In this document: piece by piece, positions 1-10,007 of the stretch | Numbering within the stretch: position 1 is the stretch's first letter | Layout of the letters: every line of letters begins with the position of its first letter | NCBI RefSeq assembly: GCF_010729305.1 | Contig: NZ_AP022574.1 | Location: 5,208,001 to 5,272,000, forward strand | Direction of reading: 5' to 3' | From: Mycolicibacterium psychrotolerans | Lineage (GTDB): Bacteria > Actinomycetota > Actinomycetes > Mycobacteriales > Mycobacteriaceae | DNA: 64,000 nucleotides | The notes under the pieces: generated by a model | Told to the model about the DNA's origin: nothing | The model's input: the letters and a program-made list of their open reading frames with translations, nothing else | The model's database searches: none | Translations under genes and position numbers: made by a program

Positions 1-801
1 GCCCTCCTGCATGCCGGAGTGGTCAACGGCGGCGGCGTGCTGCTGGTCAAACTCAGCGTGCTCTCGACCCCGCCGGCCGCCGGCATCGTCATCGCCGCAG
101 GCACCGCCTCGATGGCCTACGGCGCGGTCCTCATGCTGGTGCGGCCCGACATCAAAGGCGCACTGGCCTATTCGACGATGGCCCAGATGGGCTTCATGAT
201 GCTGACCTGCGGCCTCGGGTTGTGGGCCGCCGCGGTGATCCACCTGATCGGCCACGGCTTCTACAAGGCGACGCTGTTCCTCTCCTCAGGAACGGCGGTA
301 GCGCGGCACCAGCGCCACCGCACGCTCGCCCCGCCCGCGGGCCTGTCGCGCCCGCGGAGGTGGATCATCGCGACCACGGCGGCGCTGCTGCCGCTGAGCG
401 CCCTTGCCGCCGGGATGGTCCTGGTGCCCACCTGGCCCGAAGGTCACGCCGCCGAACTCGCGCTGCTGGTGTTCGCCTGGGTGACCGGGGCGGCCGCGAC
501 GTGGGGCTGGCTGCGGCGCCAACCCACGATCGGCGGTGCCGTCGGCGCCACGGCGGTCCTGCTGCCCGCAGCGGTCGCCTATGTCGCGGTGATCAGCGCG
601 GTCAGCCGCTACCTCGCGCCCGCCCTGCCCGCATCCGCCGTGTCCCCCGCCACGGTCTGGGCGGTGATCGCCGGAGCCCTCGCGGTACTCGGCGCCCTGG
701 CGGCCCTGCGCGCATCACCGGCAGCCCTCGGCCTACAGCGCTCGCTCTACACCCACGCGATCAGCGCAGGGACCCTTCACCCCACAGGAGTGCACCGATG
801 A
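1..801 (+). CDS. dabB: DabB-like (NuoL/ND5-type) proton-conducting membrane subunit, 5' truncated
   Basis: The frame is open from the first base of the window, so the N-terminus is missing. The visible ~266 residues are very hydrophobic and contain the proton-translocating antiporter core, including a VVNGGGVLLVKLS stretch and LIGHGFYKATLFL, which carry the conserved His and Lys residues of the Complex I NuoL/ND5 family. The stop overlaps the start of the DabA gene (ATGA at 798-801), so the two are translationally coupled. In characterised DAB systems DabB is the membrane, probably cation-coupled, partner of DabA in energised CO2/bicarbonate accumulation. That pairing, more than the NuoL fold, points to DabB rather than a respiratory or Mrp subunit. 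Other Complex I genes are not seen beside it. Confidence 0.82.
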   Translation, partial: ALLHAGVVNGGGVLLVKLSVLSTPPAAGIVIAAGTASMAYGAVLMLVRPDIKGALAYSTMAQMGFMMLTCGLGLWAAAVIHLIGHGFYKATLFLSSGTAVARHQRHRTLAPPAGLSRPRRWIIATTAALLPLSALAAGMVLVPTWPEGHAAELALLVFAWVTGAAATWGWLRRQPTIGGAVGATAVLLPAAVAYVAVISAVSRYLAPALPASAVSPATVWAVIAGALAVLGALAALRASPAALGLQRSLYTHAISAGTLHPTGVHR

Positions 802-3344
802 CACCGACGGACATCGCCTCACAACGCGCCCGGCTGCGCAGCGACATCCGGCTCGCCGCCCGCGCGCTGCCCACCCACTACCCGCTCGGCACGTTCATCG
901 CGGTCAACCCGCTGGCCGGTCTGCAGACCATGCCCTTCGAGCAGGCCGTGCGGCGGGCGAGCGACGTGTACGGCATGCCCGGCACCCTGCCCGAAGACGT
1001 CTTCCGGGCGCTGCACCGGCAGGGCCGCATCACCGACGCAGACCTCGACGCCGTGCTGATGCGGCGCCACCCGAACCTGGCCGACGAGCCGGACCTACAC
1101 CTGGCAGGCCGCACCGTGACGGCGATCGAACTGCTGCGCGCCGACCTGCTGCACGGCCAGACGGCTCCGGAACCGCTGCGACGCTTCATCACTCACGCCG
1201 AGCGCGTCTCGGCCCGGCTCGCCGCCGACATCGACGCGCACGCCGCCACCTGGTGCGCAGCGTTCCTGGGCGGGGGCAGCTGGCCGATGCCCGGCCGCGC
1301 CGACGGGTTCTTCGCCGCCTGGCGCGGACTGGGCCGCAACGACCGGACACTGCCGCGGGCGGTACGGAAGCGGTTGCGCGCCATCCCGGATCGCGCGGAC
1401 GACGCCGTGCTGCAGGCGCTCGAAGCGCTCGGTATCGACGACGACGACCGCGTCACCTATCTGCAGGCGCACCTGACCCGGCTGCCCGGCTGGGCCGCCC
1501 ACATCCACTGGGGCACAGACCGCGGAGCGGAGATCGACCTGCTGCAGTACCTGGCGATGAGGTTGAGCTACGAGGCCGCGTTCGTGACCGAACCCTCCGC
1601 CGCGCCGGCCGCCGAGACGCCTCGCCCCGCGACCCCCACGGCGAGGAGCCGCGCCGCGCACCTGCTGACGGTCTGGGATACCGGCGTGGTCGCGGAGGAC
1701 GAACTGACCACGGCCGCGCGCATTCTCGCGGCGCTGCCACTCGCGGCGCGGGAGATGCTGTGGCAGCAGGCCTTCGAGAGCCACTACCAGGACAGTCTGC
1801 TCACCGCGCTGGCGACCACGCCCGCTCCGGCGCCCGCGTTCGTACACACACAGCTGGTCACCTGCATCGACACCCGCTCGGAAGGGCTGCGCCGGCACCT
1901 GGAGAGTCGCGGGGGCTACCAGACCTTCGGCTTCGCCGGGTTCTTCGCAGTCGCAATCCGCTTCACCGGTCTGCTCGGCGGTGAACCGGCCGACCTGTGC
2001 CCGGTGCTGATCTCCCCCAACCACGACGTCGCGGAGACGCCGGCCGACGACCGCGACGCCGCACGGCAGATCAGCGGCGCCACCGGGCTGGCAGCGGCCG
2101 AAACCGCGTTCCACACCGCCAAGCAGTCGCTCACGGGTCCCTTCACGCTCGCCGAGGCCGCCGGTTGGCTCGCTGCACCGCTCGCGGCAGCCAAGACCGC
2201 GGCTCCCGCCACCGTCGGCACGCTTCGTCACCGTCTGCGCGATCTCATCGCGCCGCCGGCGGCGACCGTGCCGGCGGTGGCCGGGATGCCGCTGCCCGAG
2301 CGAGTGTTGTTCGCCCAGGCCCTGTTCCAGTCGATCGGCCTGGTGCGCGGCTTCGGTCGGCTGCTGGTGCTCTGCGGACACCACAGCACGACCGAGAACA
2401 ACCCGTACCAGGCCTCGCTGGACTGTGGGGCCTGCGGCGGGCAGGGCGGCGGGCCCAACGCCCGCACCGCCGCGCTGATCCTCAACGATCCGGAAGTCCG
2501 CGGCGAACTGCGCGGATCCGGTGTCGACATCCCCGCTGACACCCTGGTCGTCGCCGCGGTGCACGACACCACCACCGACCGGGTCACGGTGCTCGACGAA
2601 CACCTGATCCCGGCTGGGCACCGCGCCGACATCGCCCGGCTCAAGGCCGATCTCGCGCACGCGGGCGACGAGCTGGCGGCCGAACGGTGCGCCGACCTGC
2701 CGGGCGCCCCACGCCGGCGCTCACCGGCGAAGGCGGCGCGCCACGTAGCGGCACGCTCCCTGGACTGGGCGCAGGTGTACCCGGAGTGGGGGCTCGCCGG
2801 TAACGCCGCGTTTATCATCGCCCCGCGCGACGTCACCGCCGGGACCGACCTGCAGCGGCGGGCGTTCCTGCACTCCTACGACGCCGACGTCGACGCCGAC
2901 GGTACGGCGCTGGAGACCATCATGACCGCGCCGCTGGTGGTCGCCCAGTGGATCAACTGCCAGTACTACTTCTCCACCGTGGCCCCGGGCGCCTTCGGGG
3001 CGGGCACCAAGACCATCCACAACGTGGTCGGTGACGCGGGCGTCCTCGCCGGGCATGTGGGCGATCTGCGCCTCGGCCTACCGAAGCAGTCGATCCGGTT
3101 CGGCGACAAGCTGATCCACGAACCACAGCGGCTGCTCGCGATCATCCAGGCCCCGCTGCCGCGCATCGACACGGTGATCGAGCGCAACCCGCTGCTGCAA
3201 CAACTGTTCGACAACGACTGGGTCGCCGTCGCCGCCCGCGAGGACGCCCACGACAGCTGGCGCCGCTGGACCCGCAGCGGGTGGCGCGGCTGGCACGAAA
3301 CCGCGCTTCCGACAACCACTCACAACAAGGAGATGATCCGATGA
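798..3344 (+). CDS. dabA: DabA, DUF2309 inorganic-carbon transporter subunit (beta-CA-like)
   Basis: About 848 residues, a usual length for DUF2309/DabA. The beta-carbonic-anhydrase-like zinc residues are present: CIDTRSE gives Cys356 and Asp358, LCGHHS gives His528, and LDCGACGG gives Cys543. The 15-residue spacing between the His and the second Cys matches what I recall for Halothiobacillus DabA. DabA is thought to hydrate CO2 vectorially to bicarbonate at the cytoplasmic face of DabB. The start at 798 is chosen because it overlaps the dabB stop and lies just before the conserved LPTHYPLGTFIAVNPLAG region; the longer open frame upstream is dabB in another phase. The stop overlaps the next start (ATGA, 3341-3344), so three genes are coupled. 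Confidence 0.9.
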   Translation: MTPTDIASQRARLRSDIRLAARALPTHYPLGTFIAVNPLAGLQTMPFEQAVRRASDVYGMPGTLPEDVFRALHRQGRITDADLDAVLMRRHPNLADEPDLHLAGRTVTAIELLRADLLHGQTAPEPLRRFITHAERVSARLAADIDAHAATWCAAFLGGGSWPMPGRADGFFAAWRGLGRNDRTLPRAVRKRLRAIPDRADDAVLQALEALGIDDDDRVTYLQAHLTRLPGWAAHIHWGTDRGAEIDLLQYLAMRLSYEAAFVTEPSAAPAAETPRPATPTARSRAAHLLTVWDTGVVAEDELTTAARILAALPLAAREMLWQQAFESHYQDSLLTALATTPAPAPAFVHTQLVTCIDTRSEGLRRHLESRGGYQTFGFAGFFAVAIRFTGLLGGEPADLCPVLISPNHDVAETPADDRDAARQISGATGLAAAETAFHTAKQSLTGPFTLAEAAGWLAAPLAAAKTAAPATVGTLRHRLRDLIAPPAATVPAVAGMPLPERVLFAQALFQSIGLVRGFGRLLVLCGHHSTTENNPYQASLDCGACGGQGGGPNARTAALILNDPEVRGELRGSGVDIPADTLVVAAVHDTTTDRVTVLDEHLIPAGHRADIARLKADLAHAGDELAAERCADLPGAPRRRSPAKAARHVAARSLDWAQVYPEWGLAGNAAFIIAPRDVTAGTDLQRRAFLHSYDADVDADGTALETIMTAPLVVAQWINCQYYFSTVAPGAFGAGTKTIHNVVGDAGVLAGHVGDLRLGLPKQSIRFGDKLIHEPQRLLAIIQAPLPRIDTVIERNPLLQQLFDNDWVAVAAREDAHDSWRRWTRSGWRGWHETALPTTTHNKEMIR

Positions 3345-3661
3345 CACCCACCCTCACGCGGATGACGAAGGTCGAGGTCGTCGTCTCCGGACAGGACGCG
3401 GCGGCGGTGCGCGAACTGATCGCCGGCGTCGGCGCCACCGGGTACACCAGCGTGTCCGGAGTGTCCGGACTGGGCCACCACGGCTACCACCAGGGCCGAC
3501 TGCTGTTCAACCAGCAGGCCACGCTGGAACTGATCATCACCGTGGTGCCCGACGACAAGGTCGAGGCGCTGCTGGCCGGACTGCGCCGCTTCCTCGACGC
3601 CTCCCCCGGTGTGCTGTTCGTGACCGAGACCTACGTCAGCCGCCCCGAGTACTTCAGCTGA
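3341..3661 (+). CDS. PII-like signalling protein of the DAB operon
   Basis: 106 residues with the alternating beta-alpha-beta pattern of PII proteins: VEVVVSGQDAAAVRELIAGV, a T-loop-like segment around GLGHHGYHQG, then LELIITVVPDDKVEALLAGL. An AAGGAG ribosome site (3327-3332) lies 8 bp before the ATG, and the ATG overlaps the dabA stop. Position between dabA and a carbonic anhydrase gene suggests a regulator comparable to SbtB or carboxysome-associated CPII, sensing an adenine nucleotide or bicarbonate; this is inference from context. An internal ATG at 3362 is an alternative start. It is not a classical GlnB, because the canonical uridylylation Tyr motif was not recognised. Confidence 0.75.
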   Translation: MTPTLTRMTKVEVVVSGQDAAAVRELIAGVGATGYTSVSGVSGLGHHGYHQGRLLFNQQATLELIITVVPDDKVEALLAGLRRFLDASPGVLFVTETYVSRPEYFS

Positions 3662-3678
3662 AAACCCCACGAAAGGAA

Positions 3679-4263
3679 ATGAGTGACATGCCTGATGCGA
3701 CGACGACCTGGCAGCAACTGAGGGCCGGCATCTCCCACCCCACCGACGGACCGGTCGCCGCGGTGTTTCGCTGCGCCGACGCCGGCATCAGCAGCGAGAC
3801 GGTGTTCAACCAGCCGTCCGGAGCGCTGCTCGACGTCAGCACCTGGGGTCACGCGGTGGACACCAGCGTGCTGGCCAGCATCGAGTACGCGGTGGAAACC
3901 CTCGAGATCCCGCTGGTGGTGGTGCTCGGCCACGACGACTGCCCCGCCATGCGGGCCGCACTCCGGGCGTGGGAACAGGCGCAACTTCCCGACGGCGCGA
4001 TGCGCACCGCGGTCGAGCATGCGCTGCTCTCGGTGGTGCGGCGCGGAGCGGCCGCCGACTCGGTGGAGTCGGTCACCTCCGCGCACATCGTGGAGACCGG
4101 ACTGGGGTTGATGCAGCGCTCACCGGCGCTCGCGCGCAGGGTCGACCGGCGGGAGTGCGGAATCGTCTGCGCCACCTTCTCGCCGGCGGACCGGGAGATC
4201 AGCGTGCACGCCACCCTGGGTGCGGTCGGCGAGACGAACGGTGTTCTCGTGGAGTGTGTCTGA
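3679..4263 (+). CDS. beta-carbonic anhydrase family protein with altered active-site dyad
   Basis: 194 residues, beta-CA fold. Predicted zinc ligands are Cys32 in FRCADAGIS and His85/Cys88 in LGHDDC. The usual C-x-D-S-R motif reads C-A-D-A-G: Asp34 is kept but the Arg that pairs with it is Gly36. In known beta-CAs the Asp-Arg pair controls whether Asp ligates the zinc, so this enzyme may be altered in activity or serve as a bicarbonate or CO2 sensor. A GAAAGGAA ribosome site sits directly upstream of the ATG. It is the fourth gene of the DAB operon, 17 bp after the PII-like gene, which supports a role in interconverting the accumulated carbon. Confidence 0.78.
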   Translation: MSDMPDATTTWQQLRAGISHPTDGPVAAVFRCADAGISSETVFNQPSGALLDVSTWGHAVDTSVLASIEYAVETLEIPLVVVLGHDDCPAMRAALRAWEQAQLPDGAMRTAVEHALLSVVRRGAAADSVESVTSAHIVETGLGLMQRSPALARRVDRRECGIVCATFSPADREISVHATLGAVGETNGVLVECV

Positions 4264-4281
4264 GCGGCTACTGCGGGGCGG

Positions 4282-4638
4282 CTACGGCAGGGCAGCGAAG
4301 ACACTGACCGTCATCAGGGCGATCAGCGTCCACCCGGCGCCCTGCCACGCCCACCAGGCGGGCGCATCCCGCCGGACCCGGGCGCCCCGCAACAGCGACC
4401 ACGCCGCGCCGGCCAGCAGGATCAGCGGCGCACCGACGGCGGCGCCCGCCCGTTGCGGCGCCCCGCACGCCAGCGCGTCGACCGTCGAACCCGTGCAGGT
4501 GCTCATCCACAGCGAGGCCGTGAAGAGGAACAGCAGGCCCGCCGCCGCGAAACCCAATCCGGCACGCACGGCGTCGCGCACGCCGCGGTCGTCGTAACCG
4601 ACCCCGTGCCGGCTCCGGTGGCCTGACAGGTCCGTCAT
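4282..4638 (-). CDS. small membrane protein (possible Rv3289c counterpart)
   Basis: 118 residues with three hydrophobic segments (GLGFAAAGLLFLFTASLW; AAVGAPLILLAGAAWSLL; GAGWTLIALMTVSVFAALP) and a short charged N-terminus. A small transmembrane protein sits next to lat in M. tuberculosis (Rv3289c, from memory), so this may be the ortholog; sequence alone gives no function. It converges on the carbonic anhydrase gene with 18 bp between stops. Confidence 0.6.
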   Translation of the reverse strand: MTDLSGHRSRHGVGYDDRGVRDAVRAGLGFAAAGLLFLFTASLWMSTCTGSTVDALACGAPQRAGAAVGAPLILLAGAAWSLLRGARVRRDAPAWWAWQGAGWTLIALMTVSVFAALP

Positions 4639-5237
4639 GAAATCGTGACTTCCCGGACACCCCCGCGGGTAAACGTGATGTGTCGGGACCCGCCCCTACG
4701 ATCCGGGTGTGACCTGGACACGCTGGCGGGTGGCGGTGGCACTCGGCGTCGCCGCAGGAGCCGGTGCATACCTGCTCGGGGTGCCTGGCTGGTGGAGCCT
4801 GCTCGTCGCGGCGCTCACGCCGCTGCTGCCGCGCTTCCTGACCGCGATCGTCGTCGGCGCCGCCACCCCGGGTGAGCGGGAGCGCGCCGTGCGGGACGAG
4901 ATGTCGGGCACCGAGTTCGAGGACTACGTCGCGCGCATCGCGCGTTCGGTCGGGGTGCCCGTGATCATGACGCCGCTGTCGGGCGACTGGGGCGTCGACC
5001 TCATCGTCGGCCACCGGCCGCACCGGCTGGCCGTGCAGTGCAAGCGGCAGTCACGTCCGGTCGGGACAGGCGCGGTGCAGGAGGTGGTGGCCGGCGCGCC
5101 GATGCAGGACTGCACCCGCACCATGGTCGTCACCAACCACCAATTCACCCCTGCTGCACGCAAACTCGCCGAACTTCACGGCTGCGAGTTGGTCGGCGGC
5201 GCCGAGCTGCCGAGGCTACGCTCGATGATCCGCCGGC

Positions 5238-6596
<1,359 letters not shown>

Positions 6597-6610
6597 ACCG
6601 GCATCCTAAC

Positions 6611-6640
6611 GGAATATTTCCCGTCAAAGCTACCTTTGAC
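6611..6640. promoter_or_regulatory. lat promoter with two palindromes, probable LrpA operator
   Basis: In the 49-bp gap between lrpA and lat there is a perfect inverted repeat GTCAAAG-CTAC-CTTTGAC (6623-6640) next to a second short palindrome GGAATATTTCC (6611-6621). On the minus strand a TAGGAT hexamer lies 6 nt before the lat ATG. Lrp/AsnC proteins often bind neighbouring promoters; LrpA binding here is inference. Confidence 0.5.
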
Positions 6641-6645
6641 CGCTA

Positions 6646-7116
6646 CTACTCCGGTATGTACCGTCTGTCGCTGTAGAATTTATGTAGGATGATCGTGCTG
6701 CGGGTCTTCACATCGGCCGCGGTGCGGATCCGCTGCAGCAGACCTTCCAGCGCCCGCCCCGACGCCACGTGCACCAGCAGGACATAGCTGTCCTCCCCCG
6801 CCACCGAATAACAGGCCTCGATTTCGGGGATGTGCTCGAGGCGGGCGGGAGCATCATCGGGTTGAGACGGATCGAGAGGGGTGATGGCGACGAACGCCGA
6901 GAGCATGTTGCCGATGGCCTCGGGATTGATCCGGGCCGTGTATCCGGTGACCACGCCGCGCGCCTCCAGCCGGCGCACCCGCGACTGCACCGCCGACACC
7001 GACAGCCCGGCCGTCGCGGCCAGCTGCGCCAGCGTGGCGCGCCCGTCGGCGACCAGTTCACGCACCAGCACGCGGTCGATCTCATCGAGCGGCGGGCATT
7101 CCTCGGGGCCGGTCAT
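6646..7116 (-). CDS. lrpA: Lrp/AsnC family transcriptional regulator (LrpA)
   Basis: 156 residues. An N-terminal winged helix-turn-helix (LDEIDRVLVRELVADGRATL through VSAVQSRVRRLEARGVV) is followed by a RAM/AsnC ligand-binding domain (SAFVAITPL...EIEACYSVAGEDSYVLLVHV). It occupies the lrpA (Rv3291c) position next to lat. M. tuberculosis LrpA is a persistence-associated feast/famine regulator that binds amino acids; control of the lysine genes around it is a reasonable inference. The divergent gene starts only 32 bp away, so one short region must serve both directions. Confidence 0.9.
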   Translation of the reverse strand: MTGPEECPPLDEIDRVLVRELVADGRATLAQLAATAGLSVSAVQSRVRRLEARGVVTGYTARINPEAIGNMLSAFVAITPLDPSQPDDAPARLEHIPEIEACYSVAGEDSYVLLVHVASGRALEGLLQRIRTAADVKTRSTIILHKFYSDRRYIPE

Positions 7117-7148
7117 GGCCGCACTGTATCGGAAGGGGGCATGCCTAC

Positions 7149-8378
7149 GTGTCCGTCACTGAAACCTGGCGATTGCGGGCGCAATTCGCGGCCGGGCTGG
7201 CGACGATGTACGGCGCCGAAGTCCCCGCTTACCACACACTGGTCGAGGTCAGCTCCGAGGTGAACCGGGGCGTCGTGGCCGCCGACGACGAGGCCGTGCG
7301 GCTCGGCTCGCTGGACCGGGTCACCGCTGAACGGCACGGCGCGATCCGCGTCGGCACCGCCGAGGAGCTCGCCGCGGTCGCCGACCTGTTCTCCGCGTTC
7401 GGCATGTACCCCGTCGGCTACTACGACCTGCGCGAGGCCGCCTCGCCCGTCCCGGTGGTCTCCACCGCGTTCCGGCCGATCGATCCGGAGGAATTGGCGC
7501 GCAACCCCTTCCGGGTGTTCACGTCGATGCTGGCCACGGCCGACCGGCGGTTCTTCTCCGACGACCTGCGCTCGCGGGTGACGGCCTTCCTCCAGACGCG
7601 CCAGCTGTTCGATCCCGCGCTGATCGCCGCGGCACGGCGGATCGCCGCCGACGGTGGATGCCCGAGCGGCGAGGCCGACGACTTCGTCGCCGCCGCGGTG
7701 TCGGCGTTCGCGCTGTCGCGGGAGCCGATCGACCGGCGCTGGTACGACGAGCTCTCCGCAGTCTCCGCGGTGGCCGCGGACATCGCCGGGGTGCGCTCCA
7801 CCCACATCAACCATCTGACCCCGCGGGTGCTCGACATCGACGCGCTGCAGCACGAGATGACCACCCGCGGCATCACGATGATCGACCACATCCAGGGTCC
7901 GCCGCGCACCCACGGCCCGCAGGTGTTGTTGCGGCAGACCTCGTTTCGGGCGCTCGCCGAACCGCGCCGGCTCCGGCTGGCCGACGGCTCCGTGGTGGAC
8001 GGGACGCTGCGGGTGCGCTTCGGCGAGGTCGAGCAGCGCGGCATCGCGCTGACGCCGCTGGGCCGGCAGCGCTACGACGCGGCGATGGCGTGCCCCGATC
8101 CGGCCGCGGTGTGGGCTCAGCACTTCCCCGCGACCGACGCCGAGCTGGCCGCCTCCGGGCTCGCCTACTACCACGGCGGCGACCCCGCCAGACCTGTTGT
8201 CTACGAAGATTTCCTGCCCGCCTCGGCGGCCGGCATCTTCCGCTCCAACCTCGACAGCGACTCCCCCGCCGCCGAGGGCGCCGATGACACCTCTTACAGC
8301 CAGCGCTGGATGGCCGGCCGGATCGGCCATCACATTCACGACCCGTACGACCTCTACGAGAAAGCCGCGTGCTCATGA
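7149..8378 (+). CDS. hglS: 2-oxoadipate dioxygenase/decarboxylase (DUF1338, HglS/YdcJ family)
   Basis: 409 residues from GTG. The DUF1338 core is present: AYHTLVEVSSEVN near the N-terminus, the metal-binding region HINHLTPRVLDID, and FGEVEQRGIALTPLG with the metal-binding Glu. HglS is an Fe(II) enzyme that converts 2-oxoadipate to D-2-hydroxyglutarate, a late lysine-catabolic step. Neighbours lat and pcd supply the earlier steps, so the assignment is supported by context. Its stop overlaps the start of the dehydrogenase gene (ATGA). It corresponds to Rv3292, long annotated as hypothetical. Confidence 0.85.
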   Translation: MSVTETWRLRAQFAAGLATMYGAEVPAYHTLVEVSSEVNRGVVAADDEAVRLGSLDRVTAERHGAIRVGTAEELAAVADLFSAFGMYPVGYYDLREAASPVPVVSTAFRPIDPEELARNPFRVFTSMLATADRRFFSDDLRSRVTAFLQTRQLFDPALIAAARRIAADGGCPSGEADDFVAAAVSAFALSREPIDRRWYDELSAVSAVAADIAGVRSTHINHLTPRVLDIDALQHEMTTRGITMIDHIQGPPRTHGPQVLLRQTSFRALAEPRRLRLADGSVVDGTLRVRFGEVEQRGIALTPLGRQRYDAAMACPDPAAVWAQHFPATDAELAASGLAYYHGGDPARPVVYEDFLPASAAGIFRSNLDSDSPAAEGADDTSYSQRWMAGRIGHHIHDPYDLYEKAACS

Positions 8379-9919
8379 CCTCCGTTGTGACCTCCCCCCT
8401 GCCCACCTCCGACGCGCTGCGCACCCGCGTGCGCGAGGCGCTGACCGCCGTCGGCGCGCGCGTGCCCCTCGGCGATCCGAACGCCGGCGGCGTCACCGCC
8501 AGCTCGCCGATCAACGGCGACGTGCTGTTCACCGTCGCGGAGTCCACGCCCGACCAGGTCGACGCGGCGATCGCCGCGGCCGCCGAGGCGTTCACCACGT
8601 GGCGCACCACCCCGGCGCCGGTGCGCGGCGCGCTGGTGGCGCAGCTCGGTCAGCTGCTCGTCGAGCACAAGGAGGAGCTGGCGTCGCTGGTGACCATCGA
8701 GGCGGGCAAGATCACGTCCGAGGCCCTCGGCGAGGTGCAGGAGATGATCGACATCTGCGAATTCGCCGTGGGACTCTCCCGCCAGCTCTACGGCAAGACG
8801 ATCGCGTCGGAGCGGCCCGGCCACCGGCTGATGGAGACCTGGCATCCGCTGGGCGTGGTCGGCGTCATCACGGCGTTCAACTTCCCTGTCGCGGTGTGGG
8901 CGTGGAACACCGCGGTCGCGCTGGTGTGCGGTGACACGGTGGTGTGGAAACCCTCCGAGCTGACCCCGCTGACCGCCGTGGCCTGCCATGCGCTGCTGGC
9001 CCGGGCGTGCGCCGACGTGGGCGCCCCCGAGGGGGTTTCGCAGCTAGTGCAGGGCGCCCGCGAGGTCGGCGAGCGGCTGGTCGAGGATCATCGCGTCGCG
9101 CTGCTCTCGGCGACCGGCTCGGTGCGGATGGGCAGGCAGATCGGGCCGCGGGTGGCACAGCGCTTCGGCAAGGCGCTGCTCGAACTCGGCGGCAACAACG
9201 CCGCGGTGGTGACGCCGTCGGCCGACCTGGACCTCGCGGTGCGCGGAATCGTGTTCTCGGCGGCAGGCACGGCCGGTCAGCGCTGCACGACGTTGCGCCG
9301 GCTGATCGTGCACTCGTCGATCGCCGACGAGCTGGTGTCCCGGATCGTGTCGGCGTACGCCCAGCTGCCGGTCGGTGACCCGGCGGCCGACGGCACGCTG
9401 GTGGGCCCGCTGATCCACGAGACCTCCTACCGCGACATGGTCGGCGCGCTGCAGCAGGCCGCCGCCGAGGGTGGCGAGGTGATCGGCGGCGAGCGCATGG
9501 ATGTCGGTGACGAGGGCGCGTTCTACGTCCGCCCCGCGGTGGTGCGGATGCCCGCGCAGAGCGAGGTGGTGCACCTCGAGACGTTCGCGCCGATCCTCTA
9601 CGTAATGACCTATGAGACGCTCGACGAGGCCATCGCGATGAACAATGCTGTGCCGCAAGGTCTTTCGTCGGCGATATTCACCCTCGACGTCCGCGAGGCG
9701 GAACGCTTCATGTCCGCCGAGGGGTCGGACTGCGGCATCGCCAACGTCAACATCGGCACGTCGGGCGCCGAGATCGGCGGTGCGTTCGGCGGCGAGAAGG
9801 AGACCGGCGGGGGCCGCGAATCGGGCTCGGACGCGTGGAAGGCCTACATGCGGCGCGCGACGAACACGGTGAACTACTCCTCGGAGCTGCCCCTGGCCCA
9901 GGGCGTCCACTTCGGCTGA
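8375..9919 (+). CDS. pcd: L-aminoadipate-6-semialdehyde dehydrogenase (Pcd/AmaB-like ALDH)
   Basis: 514 residues, NAD(P)-dependent aldehyde dehydrogenase, closest in style to the ALDH7 group. Catalytic Cys304 is in GQRCTT and Glu270 in LELGGNNAAVV; the nucleotide loop is SATGSVRMG. It would oxidise the semialdehyde/piperideine-6-carboxylate made by Lat to 2-aminoadipate. The ATG at 8375 is chosen because it overlaps the preceding stop; a GTG at 8369 is possible. A single transaminase step, not seen here, would link its product to the 2-oxoadipate enzyme upstream. Confidence 0.9.
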   Translation: MTSVVTSPLPTSDALRTRVREALTAVGARVPLGDPNAGGVTASSPINGDVLFTVAESTPDQVDAAIAAAAEAFTTWRTTPAPVRGALVAQLGQLLVEHKEELASLVTIEAGKITSEALGEVQEMIDICEFAVGLSRQLYGKTIASERPGHRLMETWHPLGVVGVITAFNFPVAVWAWNTAVALVCGDTVVWKPSELTPLTAVACHALLARACADVGAPEGVSQLVQGAREVGERLVEDHRVALLSATGSVRMGRQIGPRVAQRFGKALLELGGNNAAVVTPSADLDLAVRGIVFSAAGTAGQRCTTLRRLIVHSSIADELVSRIVSAYAQLPVGDPAADGTLVGPLIHETSYRDMVGALQQAAAEGGEVIGGERMDVGDEGAFYVRPAVVRMPAQSEVVHLETFAPILYVMTYETLDEAIAMNNAVPQGLSSAIFTLDVREAERFMSAEGSDCGIANVNIGTSGAEIGGAFGGEKETGGGRESGSDAWKAYMRRATNTVNYSSELPLAQGVHFG

Positions 9920-9928
9920 TTCTCTTTT

Positions 9929-9993
9929 CCGCGAGCGCGCATGTTTGCACGCCGACACGCCGCGTCGGGCGTACATTCTGCGCGCGCTCGCGG
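9929..9993 (+). repeat. palindromic repeat family 1, copy A (65 bp)
   Basis: Imperfect palindrome with perfect 12-bp ends, CCGCGAGCGCGC and GCGCGCTCGCGG, and a conserved asymmetric interior (TGTTTGCACGCCGACACGCC). Three other copies occur in the window at 10822-10885 (opposite orientation), 47825-47888 and 48859-48922. This copy lies between pcd and the SDR gene. Confidence 0.85.
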
Positions 9994-10007
9994 TTGAGAA
10001 TCAGCGC

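Noticed and set aside
1095-2660. 521-codon open frame antisense to dabA
   Set aside because: Overlaps the conserved zinc-site region of DabA and shows no recognisable domain.
9929-9993. Family 1 repeat as a simple intrinsic terminator
   Set aside because: Long conserved asymmetric interiors and dispersed copies with fixed 64-65 bp length go beyond a terminator; no T-tract follows. A termination role is still possible.
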